The translations under genes and the position numbers were made by a program. DNA of 64,000 nt from Desulfovibrionaceae bacterium (lineage in GTDB: Bacteria > Desulfobacterota > Desulfovibrionia > Desulfovibrionales > Desulfovibrionaceae), in assembly GCA_031082225.1 (NCBI GenBank), contig JAVHLG010000010.1, positions 18,707 to 82,706 of the forward strand, written 5' to 3'. The notes beneath the pieces are model-generated. The model was not told the DNA's origin. It saw only the letters and a list, made by a program, of their open reading frames with translations, and made no database searches. Numbering within the stretch: position 1 is the first letter of the stretch; every line of letters starts with the position of its first letter. Positions 34,342 to 43,908 of this stretch are shown in pieces.

Positions 34342-35619
34342 ATGACCCCGGAACACCCCCGAAGCGTTGCCGAACCATCCCCCCTGCTCGATTCCCTGCT
34401 CCGGGAAAACGCGGAGTTGAAAATTCGCCTGCGCGAATGCATCGACGACCCCGCCCAGCCCCTGGAAATCGCGCGAAGCGAATTTCTGGCCAACATCAGC
34501 CACGAACTGCGTACGCCCTTAAACGGCATCCTGGGCATGCTGCAGATCCTGGCCACCACGGAGATGACCGCCGAACAGCGCGACTGCGTGGAAACGGCCC
34601 TGGACTCCAGCCGGACCCTGCTGTGGGTCTTAAACGACATCCTGGAATTCACCCGGGTGCGCTGCTCGGGTTTCGAAATCGTGCAAAGGCCCTTCAGCCC
34701 GCGCGATGTCGCCGAATCCGTGGTCCTGGCCTTCCGCCACCGGGCGACGCACAAGGGACTGTCCCTGACGGGCGTGGTCGACGACTCTGTCCCGGCCCGC
34801 CTGGTGGGCGACGGGGCCAGACTGCGCCAGATGCTGTTCCACCTCATGGGCAACGCGGTCAAATTCACGGACAGGGGGTCGGTGACCCTGGAGGTGCATG
34901 CCCTGCCCCATGGCCGCAAAGGGGAACAGATCAGCCTCCTTTTCATGGTCTCGGACACGGGCATCGGCATCCCCGACCACAAGCTGGCCGGGGTCTTCGT
35001 GCCGTTTATCCAGGCCGACGGCTCCCCGTCGCGCCGCCATCAGGGCCTGGGGCTGGGGCTGGCCGTGGTGCGGCGCATCGTGGAATGCCTGGGCGGTTCG
35101 GCGGCCCTGGAAAGCACGCCGGGCCAGGGCACCACGGTGTATCTCGGGTTGCCGTTTTTAATCCCCAACACCTCCCCCCTCCCGGGCCCGCCCGATTCCT
35201 CGGGGGACGCGCCGCCCGCCGCCGTGCGCTGTCTGCGGGTGCTGGTGGTGGAGGACAACACCATAAACCGCCTGGTGACCCTGCGCATCCTGCGCCGCCT
35301 GGGGCACGATCCCCTGGGCGTGGCCCGGGGGACGGACGCCGTGAAGGCCCTGGAGGGCGCCGTCTTTGACGCCGTCTTCATGGACATCCGCATGCCCGGC
35401 ATGGATGGGGTGGACACCACCAGGGCCATCCGCAGCGACCGGTCCGGATTTTTTTCCCCCGACATCCCCATCGTGGCCGTGACCGCCAACGCCATGCCCG
35501 GGGCACGCCAGGAACTGCTGGCCCAGGGCTTTACCGACTACCTGAGCAAGCCCATGGCCATCTCCGACGTGGCCGAAACCCTGGAGCGCCTCTTCCCGGG
35601 GTCCGCCGCCTGCGTCTGA
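34342..35619 (+). CDS. hybrid sensor histidine kinase/response regulator
   Basis: A 425-residue protein. A short N-terminal coil leads straight to a HisKA domain with phospho-acceptor H54 (ANISHELRTPLNGILGML). An HATPase domain follows (MGNAVKFTDRGS, DTGIGIPDHKL, GLGLGLAVVRRIV), then a C-terminal receiver with Asp near residue 347 (VFMDIRMPGMDGVDTTRAIR). There is no TM or sensory domain, so it is soluble and probably controlled by a partner. GGAG lies 5 bp before the chosen ATG. No phosphotransfer or output gene is adjacent. Confidence 0.92.
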   Translation: MTPEHPRSVAEPSPLLDSLLRENAELKIRLRECIDDPAQPLEIARSEFLANISHELRTPLNGILGMLQILATTEMTAEQRDCVETALDSSRTLLWVLNDILEFTRVRCSGFEIVQRPFSPRDVAESVVLAFRHRATHKGLSLTGVVDDSVPARLVGDGARLRQMLFHLMGNAVKFTDRGSVTLEVHALPHGRKGEQISLLFMVSDTGIGIPDHKLAGVFVPFIQADGSPSRRHQGLGLGLAVVRRIVECLGGSAALESTPGQGTTVYLGLPFLIPNTSPLPGPPDSSGDAPPAAVRCLRVLVVEDNTINRLVTLRILRRLGHDPLGVARGTDAVKALEGAVFDAVFMDIRMPGMDGVDTTRAIRSDRSGFFSPDIPIVAVTANAMPGARQELLAQGFTDYLSKPMAISDVAETLERLFPGSAACV

Positions 35620-35787
35620 TCCGATAGCGCCATTTCCGCCTCCCCGCTGCCGTCCCGAGTCCGCCCGCACTGCCCGACCCCCAAAGGCACGGACGCACCG
35701 GGCGCATTGGGCGGCGCCCACGCCGCACCATGCGGCGCGTGCGCCCGCCGGGTCGTTGTCGGCCGCTACGAAGCGCGGCCCGGCCGC

Positions 35788-36663
35788 CTATTTTCCCGTA
35801 CCGACCTGCTCCCGGATGGGCGGGGCAAAGGCCGTGTAGGCGGCGGTCAGGCCCACGGCCACGGCCATGGCCGTGACCCCGATCCCCGGCCCCACGAAGG
35901 CGGGCGCGGCCAGGGCCAGGCGGATCAGGAGCGTCACCAGGGCGAAGCCGGAGTTGCGGAACACGGCGTGGAATCCCGGCTGGTAGGCGTGGGAGACCAA
36001 AACGATGAGGATGTCGCTGAAGATAAGGACCGTGTAGAACACCTCGAAAAACACCTGGGGCTGTCCGGTGGACAGGCTCGATATGCCCACGTTCAGCCCG
36101 AGACCGGCGAAGACGACAAGAAGCACCAGGGACAGGAACTTTTTAGAGGCCACAAAGGCATAGAGGTTCGTGCCCCGGCTGCCTGCGGGCCGGGTGGCGT
36201 GCAGCCGGTAATACCAGCCCAGGCCGAAATAGATGGCCAGGGCCCCCACGCCGTCGGCCAGAAGGGGCAGAACCGGCTCGAACCCGTCGGACAGGGAGAT
36301 GGGTTCGCTGAAATGCACCAGTTCCTTGAAGGCGTTGCGGATCAGGATCAGGCACAGGATTTCGAACTGCTTGCCCACGGCCTTGGTCACGGAGCAGGGC
36401 AGGATGAAGATGAGATCGATGACCTCCTGGATGAGCACCAGGGTAAACGCCAGGCTGATGGCGTAATAATGGCTGACGGGGGTGAGGCGGGCCAGCCCCG
36501 GGGGCAGGAGGCCGCGCCGGTTCAGCTCGATCCCGGCCACCCCGACCAGAAAGACCACCACCTGGATAAGCGCCACGGCCCGCCGGGTGGCTGTGCGCTC
36601 CCAGAAGGCGTGCAGGGGATCGAAGAGGTTGGTTGTGCATTCGTAGAATGTGGGCATGGCCAT
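35788..36663 (-). CDS. integral membrane protein, unknown
   Basis: A 291-residue protein with roughly seven or eight hydrophobic helices (AVALIQVVVFLVGVAGIELN, YYAISLAFTLVLIQEVIDLI, VFYTVLIFSDILIVLVSHAY, GIGVTAMAVAVGLTAAYTAF). A soluble N-terminus reads MAMPTFYECTTNLFDPLHAF. Charged residues inside the membrane region (FKELVHFSEPISLSDGFEPV) suggest a channel or sensor. I do not recognise the family. AAGGAG lies 8 bp before the ATG at 36663; the frame upstream lacks homology. The 168 bp after the kinase gene contain nothing clear. Confidence 0.7.
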   Translation of the reverse strand: MAMPTFYECTTNLFDPLHAFWERTATRRAVALIQVVVFLVGVAGIELNRRGLLPPGLARLTPVSHYYAISLAFTLVLIQEVIDLIFILPCSVTKAVGKQFEILCLILIRNAFKELVHFSEPISLSDGFEPVLPLLADGVGALAIYFGLGWYYRLHATRPAGSRGTNLYAFVASKKFLSLVLLVVFAGLGLNVGISSLSTGQPQVFFEVFYTVLIFSDILIVLVSHAYQPGFHAVFRNSGFALVTLLIRLALAAPAFVGPGIGVTAMAVAVGLTAAYTAFAPPIREQVGTGK

Positions 36664-36900
36664 GGCCGCACTCCTTCCTGGCGTCTCCAGCGGCCATCCC
36701 CGGGCGCATGGCCGCGCCGGGGTCGCCGCTGACGCGCCCACCATGAATCGGACGGCCGCAAAAGGCAACGCCGGGGCGGTGACGATACCATGCCCATGGG
36801 GCGTCAGTCGCCTGGACGGCCAATCCGGCATGTATCTTGCTTGATCTGGCGGCGGGGGAAGACCTTGCCGCCTCCCCGACCCCTTGCGGAGAACCGAACC

Positions 36901-37077
36901 ATGCACCGCCTCGTCTGGCTCCTTGTCTTCATGTCCCTTGCGTCCTGCGCGCCGCTTTGCAGCGGGGAGCTCGAACGCCTCCAGGGCAGAAAGTCCCACG
37001 ACGAACTGACCCAGGTTCCGGAACGGCAGGACTTCCGCACCCCCAGGCAAAAACTGCCCTCGTTCCTTCTGTTTTAG
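36901..37077 (+). CDS. small lipoprotein, unknown
   Basis: A 58-residue protein whose N-terminus is a lipoprotein signal (MHRLVWLLVFMSLASC, cysteine at 16), followed by a polar tail (ERLQGRKSHDELTQVPERQD) and a hydrophobic end (SFLLF). GCGGAGAACC precedes the ATG. Nothing more can be said about role. Confidence 0.55.
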   Translation: MHRLVWLLVFMSLASCAPLCSGELERLQGRKSHDELTQVPERQDFRTPRQKLPSFLLF

Positions 37078-37185
37078 GGATTCCGGCTGCGGCCGACAAC
37101 GCCCAACGGACGCCTCCCCCGGGGTCGCGCGCCGTGTCCATCCGCCTGCGCCGCGTCACAGCACACCCCGGCGTGACGGCGTCAC

Positions 37186-38166
37186 TTAGAAAGACACGGG
37201 CGCTCCATGGCAGTTCGTCTCCCCCAGGGACGAAAAAAGCCCTGCAGGCGGCAGGATGGCCGCCCGCACCGGAAACCCGCCGGAATTCGCCGCAACGCCG
37301 CACGCAATCTCCGGTTCCTTTGGGGAACGCCGCACCACCACCCTCCCCGGTTCAAAAGACACGGACATGGCCACGGGTTCGGTCTCGGAATTGCCGCACA
37401 GGCTTTCCCGAAAAGCCGGCAAAATCTCTCGCTCATTCCCCGCCTGGTCCTGGATGGTCAGCCTGGTGCGTACCGTGGCGACATGGGTCAGGCGGCCCGC
37501 CGGGTCGAACTGCAGGGAATTGACGTCGCCGGTGATGCCTGTGGCGTCCGGATCAAAGGCCAGCACCCGGCCTGCCGGGGTGGGGACTTCCGTGGGCCGT
37601 CCCGGCTCCACGGACCGCAGGGCCCCGTCCGGATAAAAGGCCGCGCCGATGCGCGTCGGCATGGTCCCAACGGGGGTGGGCAGGTCCACGATCTGGCCGG
37701 GAAACAGGGTGAGGCTGCGCAGCCTGCCGCACTTGTCAAAGGCCAGGGAGAGGAATTTGGCCGTGATGCAGCCAAGCGGCGTCGACACGCCAAAGGGCGC
37801 AAGCAGCCCGGCCTCGTCCTCCTGGGTCCAGTAGGCCGAGGTCCGGCCGCACAGGGGAAAGACACGCTTGATGGCCCCGCCTGGGTAAAACAGGATCTGC
37901 TCGGCCAGCACCTTGCCTGCCGGGGTGGGCACGAGGGTGCGTTTTTCCAGGATGATGGAACGCAGCGCGCCGTCGCGATACCATTCCAGTGAGGCCCCGG
38001 TCTTGGTGCGCTCGTCCGTGGCCTCGCTGCGGGGGATGAAGGCCCCGTACGGGGTGGCGATGACGGTTCCCGGCGCGGGGATGACGGCCCGGATCGAGCC
38101 GCCTCCGTAGCGCTCCACCATGTCCTGGACGCTGAAGGTTCCGAGGCGGGTCGTGATGGTTTGCAT
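37186..38166 (-). CDS. beta-repeat protein, unknown function
   Basis: A 326-residue soluble protein with no signal or TM. From about residue 60 it shows at least four degenerate ~35-residue repeats of the form aromatic-x-(D/G)-G-A-(L/I)-(R/K)-S/R-V followed by V-x-TP-x-G: LEWYRDGALRSIILEKRTLV, ILFYPGGAIKRVFPL, LAFDKCGRLRSLTLFPG, AAFYPDGALRSVEPGRPTEV and LQFDPAGRLTHVATV. These look like beta-hairpin repeats similar in spirit to MORN or YwqK repeats, but I cannot assign the family. GGAGG lies 6 bp before the ATG at 38166. Confidence 0.72.
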   Translation of the reverse strand: MQTITTRLGTFSVQDMVERYGGGSIRAVIPAPGTVIATPYGAFIPRSEATDERTKTGASLEWYRDGALRSIILEKRTLVPTPAGKVLAEQILFYPGGAIKRVFPLCGRTSAYWTQEDEAGLLAPFGVSTPLGCITAKFLSLAFDKCGRLRSLTLFPGQIVDLPTPVGTMPTRIGAAFYPDGALRSVEPGRPTEVPTPAGRVLAFDPDATGITGDVNSLQFDPAGRLTHVATVRTRLTIQDQAGNEREILPAFRESLCGNSETEPVAMSVSFEPGRVVVRRSPKEPEIACGVAANSGGFPVRAAILPPAGLFSSLGETNCHGAPVSF

Positions 38167-38534
38167 GCTTTCCTCCACAAACATTGAGCAAATCCCATGC
38201 CTCGATTTTTTTCAATGAAACCAGGAGGGCCTAGGACATCAGACAATATTGTCGGTTCCTGGCCACAAAAATGTAGCCACGGGGTGATGCCAGGCCTGTC
38301 CATCCGGAACATCCTGTATCCGGAAACGCGGCCTCCCAAGTATTCCCTTTTCAACTACGTGCATATGCAACGGAAGGAACAAAGGTGCAGGTATAAATTG
38401 CATATTATTTGCAAAACAATTCAACTCTGATATGAATACACTCCTCATTCGTTGTTTCTGCATTGACATTCCCCTGCGACTTTGGAACAAGCAGTGAATC
38501 GAAATCCCGTCTGCACACCACGGAGGCCTTCGTC
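38167..38534. other. AT-rich intergenic region before the MCP gene
   Basis: No gene is seen in these 368 bp, which are markedly more AT-rich than their surroundings, especially 38330-38470. TTGCATATTATTTGCAA (about 38397-38413) is a short palindrome with 5-bp arms. The MCP and the minus-strand repeat-protein gene diverge from here, so promoters for both must lie within; none matches consensus well. Confidence 0.4.
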
Positions 38535-40370
38535 ATGAAACTTTCGACCAAGCTCATTGCATCCTTTGGCCTGCTCATCGTCCTGCTCCTGGTCAGCGGC
38601 GGGATATCATTCATCATGACCAGCGACATCTATGAAGACACGGAGGATCTGGCCAAAAACTGGCTGCCGAGCATCGAGACCCTCGGCCTGATCCAGAACA
38701 AATTCCAGGCCCTGCGCCGCAACGAACTCGTCCACATCACCACCACGGAACAGGCCGAGATGCGGGAATACGAGGCCGCCATGGAAAAGGAGATCGCCGA
38801 CCTCAAGGCCGCCCAGGCAACCTACGAGAAATTGATCTCCTCCCCCGAGGAGCGCACGGAATATGGAATATTCAAATCGGCGCTCGACGGATACCTGGCC
38901 GCCCATCCCACCCTGATCCAGCATTCCCGCAAAAACGAAAACGACGCCGCCAAGGCCCTGATCCTCGGAGACTCCAGAAAATATTTCCGGGACGCTTACG
39001 CCTCTCTGGACAAGCTCATCGAGATGAACAACAAGGGTGCGGACGTCTCCGTGCACAAGGCTGAAGCGGAATACCATTCCAGCGTGAACTACACCATCGC
39101 CATCCTGTCCTTCGCCCTCCTGGTGGGCATCGCCGCCGCCACCCTGGTCATCCGAGGGGTCACGCGCCAACTCGGCGAGGATCCCGGATACCTTTATGAT
39201 ATCGCCGGGAAGATCGCCGCAGGCGACCTCACCGTGGCCTTCCGGCCCCAGAAGACCGAGGGCGGGGTCTATGCCGTCTTAAAAAAGATGGTCGACACCC
39301 TCAAGGCCAAGATTGCCGAGGCCGACGGCAAGGCTGCCGAGGCCGCCCAGAAGGAAAAGGAGGCCCTGGCGGCCATGCAGGAGGCCGAGCAGGCCAAGGC
39401 CCTGGCCGAGACCGCCAAGCGCGACGGCATGCTCCAGGCCGCCGCCCGCCTGGAGGGCGTGGTGGCCACCGTGTCCTCGGCCTCGGAAGAGCTTTCGGCC
39501 CAGATCGAGCAGTCCAGCCGGGGTTCCGAAAGCCAGGCCCAGCGGGTGGGCGAGACGGCCACGGCCATGGAGGAGATGAACGCCACGGTGCTCGAGGTGG
39601 CCAAAAACGCCTCCCAGGCCGCCGAGACCTCCGACACGGCCAAGAAAAAGGCCCAGGAAGGCTCCGGCGTGGTGGAGCAGGTCATCCGCGAGATCGCCAA
39701 CGTGCAAGAACAGGCCGTGACACTCAAAACCGACATGGACACCCTGGGCAAGCAGGCCGAGGGCATCGGCCGGATCATGAACGTCATCTCGGACATCGCC
39801 GACCAGACGAATCTTTTGGCCCTAAACGCCGCCATCGAGGCCGCCCGGGCCGGGGATGCGGGCCGCGGCTTCGCCGTGGTGGCCGACGAGGTCAGAAAAC
39901 TGGCGGAGAAGACCATGACCGCCACCAAAGAGGTGGGCGAGGCCATAAGCGGCATCCAGCAGGGCACCAGGCGCAACATCGAAAACGTGGAGCGCTCCTC
40001 CCACTCCGTAGAGGAAGCCACGAAACTGGCCAAAAAATCCGGAGAATCCCTGACCGAGATCGTGAGCCTGGTGGATGCGGCCTCGGATCAGGTGCGCTCC
40101 ATCGCCACGGCCTCGGAGCAGCAGTCCTCGGCCAGCGAGGAAATCAACCGCTCCATCGAGGAGATCAGCACCATCTCCTCGGAGACCAGCCAGGCCATGG
40201 GCCAGGCCGCCCAGGCCGTGTCCGAACTGGCCCGCCAGTCCCAGGAACTGCAAAGCCTTATCGAAGACATGCAGTCTGAAAACGGAGGGAGGGGGTCAAG
40301 CTCCCGGGCCATCGCAGGCAGCCCCCGCAAGCCCGGCGGCGCTGCCCGGCCCATGCGGGCCCTGGCCTGA
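38535..40370 (+). CDS. methyl-accepting chemotaxis protein
   Basis: A 611-residue chemoreceptor. TM1 is at residues 9-31 ([20 protein letters not shown]), followed by a helical periplasmic sensor (~32-190) with 4-helix-bundle character. TM2 is near 192-213 and HAMP near 214-270. A long cytoplasmic coiled coil bears the invariant tip ([40 protein letters not shown]). CACGGAGG precedes the ATG. No CheR/CheB pentapeptide is present at the C-terminus. Ligand unknown. It feeds CheA/CheW elsewhere and fits the motility genes motBA and flgM-like. Confidence 0.95.
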   Translation: MKLSTKLIASFGLLIVLLLVSGGISFIMTSDIYEDTEDLAKNWLPSIETLGLIQNKFQALRRNELVHITTTEQAEMREYEAAMEKEIADLKAAQATYEKLISSPEERTEYGIFKSALDGYLAAHPTLIQHSRKNENDAAKALILGDSRKYFRDAYASLDKLIEMNNKGADVSVHKAEAEYHSSVNYTIAILSFALLVGIAAATLVIRGVTRQLGEDPGYLYDIAGKIAAGDLTVAFRPQKTEGGVYAVLKKMVDTLKAKIAEADGKAAEAAQKEKEALAAMQEAEQAKALAETAKRDGMLQAAARLEGVVATVSSASEELSAQIEQSSRGSESQAQRVGETATAMEEMNATVLEVAKNASQAAETSDTAKKKAQEGSGVVEQVIREIANVQEQAVTLKTDMDTLGKQAEGIGRIMNVISDIADQTNLLALNAAIEAARAGDAGRGFAVVADEVRKLAEKTMTATKEVGEAISGIQQGTRRNIENVERSSHSVEEATKLAKKSGESLTEIVSLVDAASDQVRSIATASEQQSSASEEINRSIEEISTISSETSQAMGQAAQAVSELARQSQELQSLIEDMQSENGGRGSSSRAIAGSPRKPGGAARPMRALA

Positions 40371-40492
40371 GCCTGAAACAGCCGTCCCCGGTCGCGTATG
40401 CGCCCGAAGGACAGGTCCGGCCTGGGTCGTCTGGCGTCGCGTAGCCAACCTCCCCTGCCGCGCCCGCGACCGGCAGGCACACAGATGACCGC

Positions 40493-40529
40493 AGGGCCGC
40501 TTCCGCAGCACAGGGAAGCGGCCCTTTTA
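40493..40529 (+). terminator. terminator of the MCP gene
   Basis: AGGGCCGCTTCC (40493-40504) pairs perfectly with GGAAGCGGCCCT (40514-40525), loop 9 nt, and is followed by TTTAT. It lies 122 bp after the MCP stop. Confidence 0.82.
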
Positions 40530-40572
40530 TGCGCCCTCCTGCCGCGTCCGGAAAAAGACCTCGGTGCCCGGC

Positions 40573-40737
40573 CTAGGCCAGTTCGTCGATATCGAGCGCC
40601 CGGCCGCAGCCCGGGCACGCCCCCCGACGCCTGCGGAAAAGCCGCCGCCCAAGGGAAAACACCGTGGTCCAGGACCGGCCGGAAAACCGGTATTCCACCA
40701 ACACAGGCGCGCCGCAGGAACAATACCGCCGTTGCAT
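40573..40737 (-). CDS. 54-residue zinc-ribbon protein
   Basis: A 54-residue basic protein with two cysteine knuckles, CSCG near residue 6 and ACPGCGRALDIDEL near residue 40, separated by VLVEYRFSGRSWTTVFSLGR. This is a small zinc ribbon, possibly nucleic-acid binding. GCGGAGGACG gives a strong ribosome site before the ATG at 40737. It follows the S24 repressor gene on the same strand (87-bp gap). Confidence 0.7.
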   Translation of the reverse strand: MQRRYCSCGAPVLVEYRFSGRSWTTVFSLGRRLFRRRRGACPGCGRALDIDELA

Positions 40738-40824
40738 GTTCGTCCTCCGCTGTATAAACAGTTGTTCATAATAATAAACACGTGGGACAAAAAAAATTTC
40801 CCCTTCCATCCCCGGCCTCCCGGC

Positions 40825-41499
40825 TTACAATTCCCGCCCCACCCAGACCACCCGGCCGATGACCCGCAAGCCCTCGATCTCCTGGCCGCGCAGTTCGATG
40901 GGCGCATAGTCCCGGTTGTCGCTTAAAAGCACCACCATGCCCGGACGTTTCTCCACCCGCTTGACCAGGACCGTGTCCTCCACGCCGAAGGCGTACACCG
41001 CGTGGGCGAAGATGCGCGACTGGGACTGGTCGATGAGCACCATGTCCCCATGGCGTATCTCCGGCTCCATGCTCACCCCCACCACGTCCATGAGCACCAT
41101 GCGCTCGGGCTGGCCCTTGCGCCGCAGCCACTGGGACCGGAAGGCGAAATATCCCGACACGTCCGACTCGGTCTCAAGCGACCCGCCCCCGGCGCTGACC
41201 CGGGCCCGGACCTTGGGCACCAATAAAAAACCCTCGGGCGCGGCCTGCTCCCCGCCATCGTAGTCCCCGGACTGGCCGCCCGGGCCGCCCGGTCCCCCGA
41301 CGCCGGTCAGCAGCCACTGCGGATCCACGCCGAAAAGCCCGGAAAGGGTCAGGGCCCAGGATTTCGGCACCGAGTCCTTGTTCTTGGCCTGGGTCACGGC
41401 GGAACGGTGCACCCCCAGGAGCCCGGCCAGTTCGGACTGGCTCTTCACCCCGCAGGTCCGTCCGGCCCGCTGAAAAAAGGCGTCGAATTCGCCGTGCAC
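40825..41499 (-). CDS. XRE/S24 LexA-like repressor
   Basis: A 224-residue phage-cI-like regulator. The N-terminal HTH (residues ~5-65, CGVKSQSELAGLLGVHRSAV, TQAKNKDSVPKSWALTLSGL) is followed by a Gly-rich linker and a C-terminal S24 peptidase domain with catalytic Ser near 143 (DVVGVSMEPEIRHGDMVLID) and Lys near 179 (EDTVLVKRVEKRPG). It may self-cleave during DNA damage. It starts at a GTG preceded by AGGGGGAAGC; the earlier ATG at 41550 has no such site. No phage genes are nearby, so it may be a domesticated regulator. Confidence 0.87.
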   Translation of the reverse strand: MHGEFDAFFQRAGRTCGVKSQSELAGLLGVHRSAVTQAKNKDSVPKSWALTLSGLFGVDPQWLLTGVGGPGGPGGQSGDYDGGEQAAPEGFLLVPKVRARVSAGGGSLETESDVSGYFAFRSQWLRRKGQPERMVLMDVVGVSMEPEIRHGDMVLIDQSQSRIFAHAVYAFGVEDTVLVKRVEKRPGMVVLLSDNRDYAPIELRGQEIEGLRVIGRVVWVGREL

Positions 41500-41524
41500 G
41501 CTTCCCCCTTCGGCCCGTTTGCCT

Positions 41525-41560
41525 GTTGCGACAAATAAACAAAAGCGCAACGCAGGTCAA
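41525..41560 (-). promoter_or_regulatory. S24 repressor promoter/operator
   Basis: On the minus strand TTGACC (41560-41555) and TATTTG (41537-41532) are spaced 17 bp. GTTGCG (41525-41530) and CGCAAC (41546-41551) form an inverted repeat that flanks the -10, a plausible autoregulatory operator. Confidence 0.4.
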
Positions 41561-41584
41561 CAATAAAAATCCGGCCCGGGGGTC

Positions 41585-43525
41585 TTACGGCCTGGCTGGT
41601 TCGGGCAAGGCCTGGGGCGGGGCCGTGGGCAGGGTGACGATCAGGTGGGTTCCGTCGTCGGGACTGGAGGTGAAGCGGATCGATCCGCCGTGGGTCTCGG
41701 TGATGAGCCGGGCCACATACGTGCCCAGCCCCGTGCCGCCCTGCTTGCCCACGGTGTTGTAGCGTTCGAAGAACCTGGCCCGGGCCGCCTCGGGAATGAT
41801 GCCCTGGTTGTGCACGTCCACGGTATGGGCCGTCTCCCCCAGGTGGATGGACACGGTGACCACGCTGTCCTCGGGGGCCGCCTCCACGGCGTTTTTGACC
41901 AGGTTGGCGAACAGGTTCTCCAGGTGGTCCTTTTCGCCGCGAAAGATGATGGGGCTGGTCAGGGAGATGTCCTGCCCGTCCATGGCGAAGCTTACGCACA
42001 CGGACTTGTTCACGGCCAGGGGCCGCAGGTCGTCGTGGATGCGCCGAAACACCCCGGCCATGTCCACATCCTGGGGCGCAAGCTGGTAGGAGCGCTGCTC
42101 CATCTTGAAATAATCCAGGGATTTCTTGATGAAATCCATCATCTGGCGGCCGCTGTTCTGAATGTAGGCCAGGTATTCGCGCTGCTTGTCCGTGAGGTTC
42201 TGGTTTTTCAGGAGGAGCTGGGCGAAGCCCACGATGCCGATCAGGGGCGTTTTCATGTCGTGGCGGGTGATGCGCTCCACATCCTCGCGCAGCCGCTCCA
42301 GGCGGCGGCGTTCGGTGATGTCCTGGGCGAAGATGGCCACCTTGTCCACGCCCCCGGCGTCGTCGAAGACCGGCGAGACCATGACGTCGTGCACCGCCCC
42401 TTTGCGCTCGTCCTCGAAACGCACGGGACGCCGTTCGCAGCAGGCCTCCCACACCCGGGACATGCCCCGCTCGAAGAGATCCCACTCCTGGAATTCGTGG
42501 AAATGCCGCCCGGTCAGGGACTCCGGCGTGCCGCCGAGCTGTCTGGCCCCGATGTCGTTGATGGCCAGGATGGTCCCGTCCACATCCACCAGAAAGGCCG
42601 ATTCCGTGGTGGCGTTGAGAAGCGTCCGGGACACCCGCTCGCTGCGCCGCAATTCCTCTTCCATGCGCCGCCGTTCGGTGATGTCGTCCATGAGCCCGAT
42701 AAGCGACACGACCTGCCCGTCCTCGCCGCGCACGGCCGAGACATGCAGCCTGCCGGTGAACCGGCCCCCGTCCCGGCGACGGAAAAGGGCCTCGTAGGTG
42801 ATGCTGCCCCGGGTCTTCTCCAGGGCATCGAGAAGCCGCACCCGGCTTTGCGGGTCGTCGTAGATCTGCCGCCCGATGTCCGTGACCTCTTCCATGGCCT
42901 GCTCGACGCTGGCGAAACCCAGCATGGCGGCCATGACCTGGTTGATCTCCTCGAACCGGCCGGAGGCCGTGGTCCGGAAAATCCCCAGAGGGGCGTTTTC
43001 GAAGATGGCCCGGTATTTTTCCTCGGCCCGGCGGTACCCCTCCATGGCCTCCTTGATGTCGGTCACGTCACGGCCCACGGCCTGGTATTCGACCACGGCC
43101 CCGGCCTCGTCCATGATGGCCCGGTACAGCCATTCCTGCCAGCGCACCCGGCCGTCGGGCAGATTGGCCCGATGCACCAGGGCGGTCATGCTCCGGTTGG
43201 GACCCAGGCCGGAGATGGCCCGGCGCACCTCGCCGACCTCCGGATCCGTGGCCTGGACCGGAAAGGGCCTGCCCAAAAGCGATCCGGGGTTTTGGCCGTG
43301 GTAGCGGCAAAAGGCGGGATTGACGTAGGTGAGGTTGCCCTGGGGGTCGTAACGGCAGATGAGCTCGTCCTGATCCTCCACGATGTCCCGATAGCGGGCG
43401 TCCGCCTGTGCCGGGGCCGCTTCCTCCCGACGCCGGGCGGCCCCGAGGATGTCCGATTCCATGAACCGTCCGCGCAGGGACCGCAACTCCTGGACGAGCA
43501 GGGCCTTGTCCTTTTTTCTGGGCAC
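41585..43525 (-). CDS. multi-PAS sensor histidine kinase
   Basis: A 646-residue soluble kinase with three PAS domains at about residues 38-160 (ICRYDPQGNLTYVNPAFCRY), 165-290 (GIFRTTASGRFEEINQVMAA) and 295-410 (FLVDVDGTILAINDIGARQL). A HisKA-like helix follows with His near 422 (VERITRHDMKTPLIGIVGFA), then an HATPase domain (LFANLVKNAVEAAPEDS, TVGKQGGTGLGTYVARLITE). There is no TM, so it senses a cytoplasmic cue. No response regulator is adjacent. It is divergent from the FlgM-like gene. Confidence 0.93.
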   Translation of the reverse strand: MPRKKDKALLVQELRSLRGRFMESDILGAARRREEAAPAQADARYRDIVEDQDELICRYDPQGNLTYVNPAFCRYHGQNPGSLLGRPFPVQATDPEVGEVRRAISGLGPNRSMTALVHRANLPDGRVRWQEWLYRAIMDEAGAVVEYQAVGRDVTDIKEAMEGYRRAEEKYRAIFENAPLGIFRTTASGRFEEINQVMAAMLGFASVEQAMEEVTDIGRQIYDDPQSRVRLLDALEKTRGSITYEALFRRRDGGRFTGRLHVSAVRGEDGQVVSLIGLMDDITERRRMEEELRRSERVSRTLLNATTESAFLVDVDGTILAINDIGARQLGGTPESLTGRHFHEFQEWDLFERGMSRVWEACCERRPVRFEDERKGAVHDVMVSPVFDDAGGVDKVAIFAQDITERRRLERLREDVERITRHDMKTPLIGIVGFAQLLLKNQNLTDKQREYLAYIQNSGRQMMDFIKKSLDYFKMEQRSYQLAPQDVDMAGVFRRIHDDLRPLAVNKSVCVSFAMDGQDISLTSPIIFRGEKDHLENLFANLVKNAVEAAPEDSVVTVSIHLGETAHTVDVHNQGIIPEAARARFFERYNTVGKQGGTGLGTYVARLITETHGGSIRFTSSPDDGTHLIVTLPTAPPQALPEPARP

Positions 43526-43646
43526 GCGTTCCTCGTTTGGCTTCGTGGCGTCATGGCGCGGACCGCCCGAAAGTTGGGGCTACCTTTTTTCCCGCCAGGG
43601 GTAAAGGCCCGCTTTGGCTGGCAGTCATGAAAATCGGCCTGGGCTC

Positions 43647-43674
43647 TAAAGTGCCGGGCACATCCGTCCGATAA
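43647..43674 (+). promoter_or_regulatory. sigma28-like promoter before the FlgM-like gene
   Basis: TAAA (43647-43650) and TCCGATAA (43667-43674) match the flagellar sigma28 elements TAAA and GCCGATAA (7 of 8), with a 16-bp gap where 15 is standard. It lies 57 bp before the GTG at 43732. flgM is classically a sigma28 target, which supports both calls. Confidence 0.5.
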
Positions 43675-43731
43675 GGACTAAAACCTCCAAACCGGACTGC
43701 TTGGGGGACAACACGCAATCAGGATAAGATT

Positions 43732-43908
43732 GTGAGCAAGCGAGCTTCCCTGGCCGCCCCCATTTCCGTGCTCTCTGAGGAAGAAATCCTTGCACGCTCC
43801 CGCAAGGTCGCGGAACTCAAGCGGAAGGTTCAATCAGGAACCTATCTCATTCGCCAGTACGACATCATCGAGGGCCTGCTCGACGCCTGGGCCAATACCC
43901 AGAACTGA
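43732..43908 (+). CDS. FlgM-like anti-sigma28 factor, short
   Basis: A 58-residue protein starting at GTG, with AGGA 9 bp upstream. The C-terminal part, RSRKVAELKRKVQSGTYLIR followed by QYDIIEGLLDAW, is the sigma28-binding helix pattern of FlgM (family form: VAELKxxIxxGxYxxDxxxIAExLL). FlgM is usually 90-100 residues; here the N-terminal half is reduced to about 20. FlgM holds FliA inactive until exported through the finished hook. Its last 75 bp overlap rluA antisense. The short length and missing Asp before the last helix leave some doubt. Confidence 0.65.
   Translation: MSKRASLAAPISVLSEEEILARSRKVAELKRKVQSGTYLIRQYDIIEGLLDAWANTQN

Noticed and set aside
37207..37992. A 261-codon plus-strand frame
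   Set aside because: It is antisense to the repeat protein, which has a strong ribosome site and an internal repeat pattern; the plus-strand frame has neither.
40825..41499. A prophage marked by the S24 repressor
   Set aside because: No integrase, capsid, tail or lysis gene is found nearby; flanking genes are chromosomal regulators and sensors.
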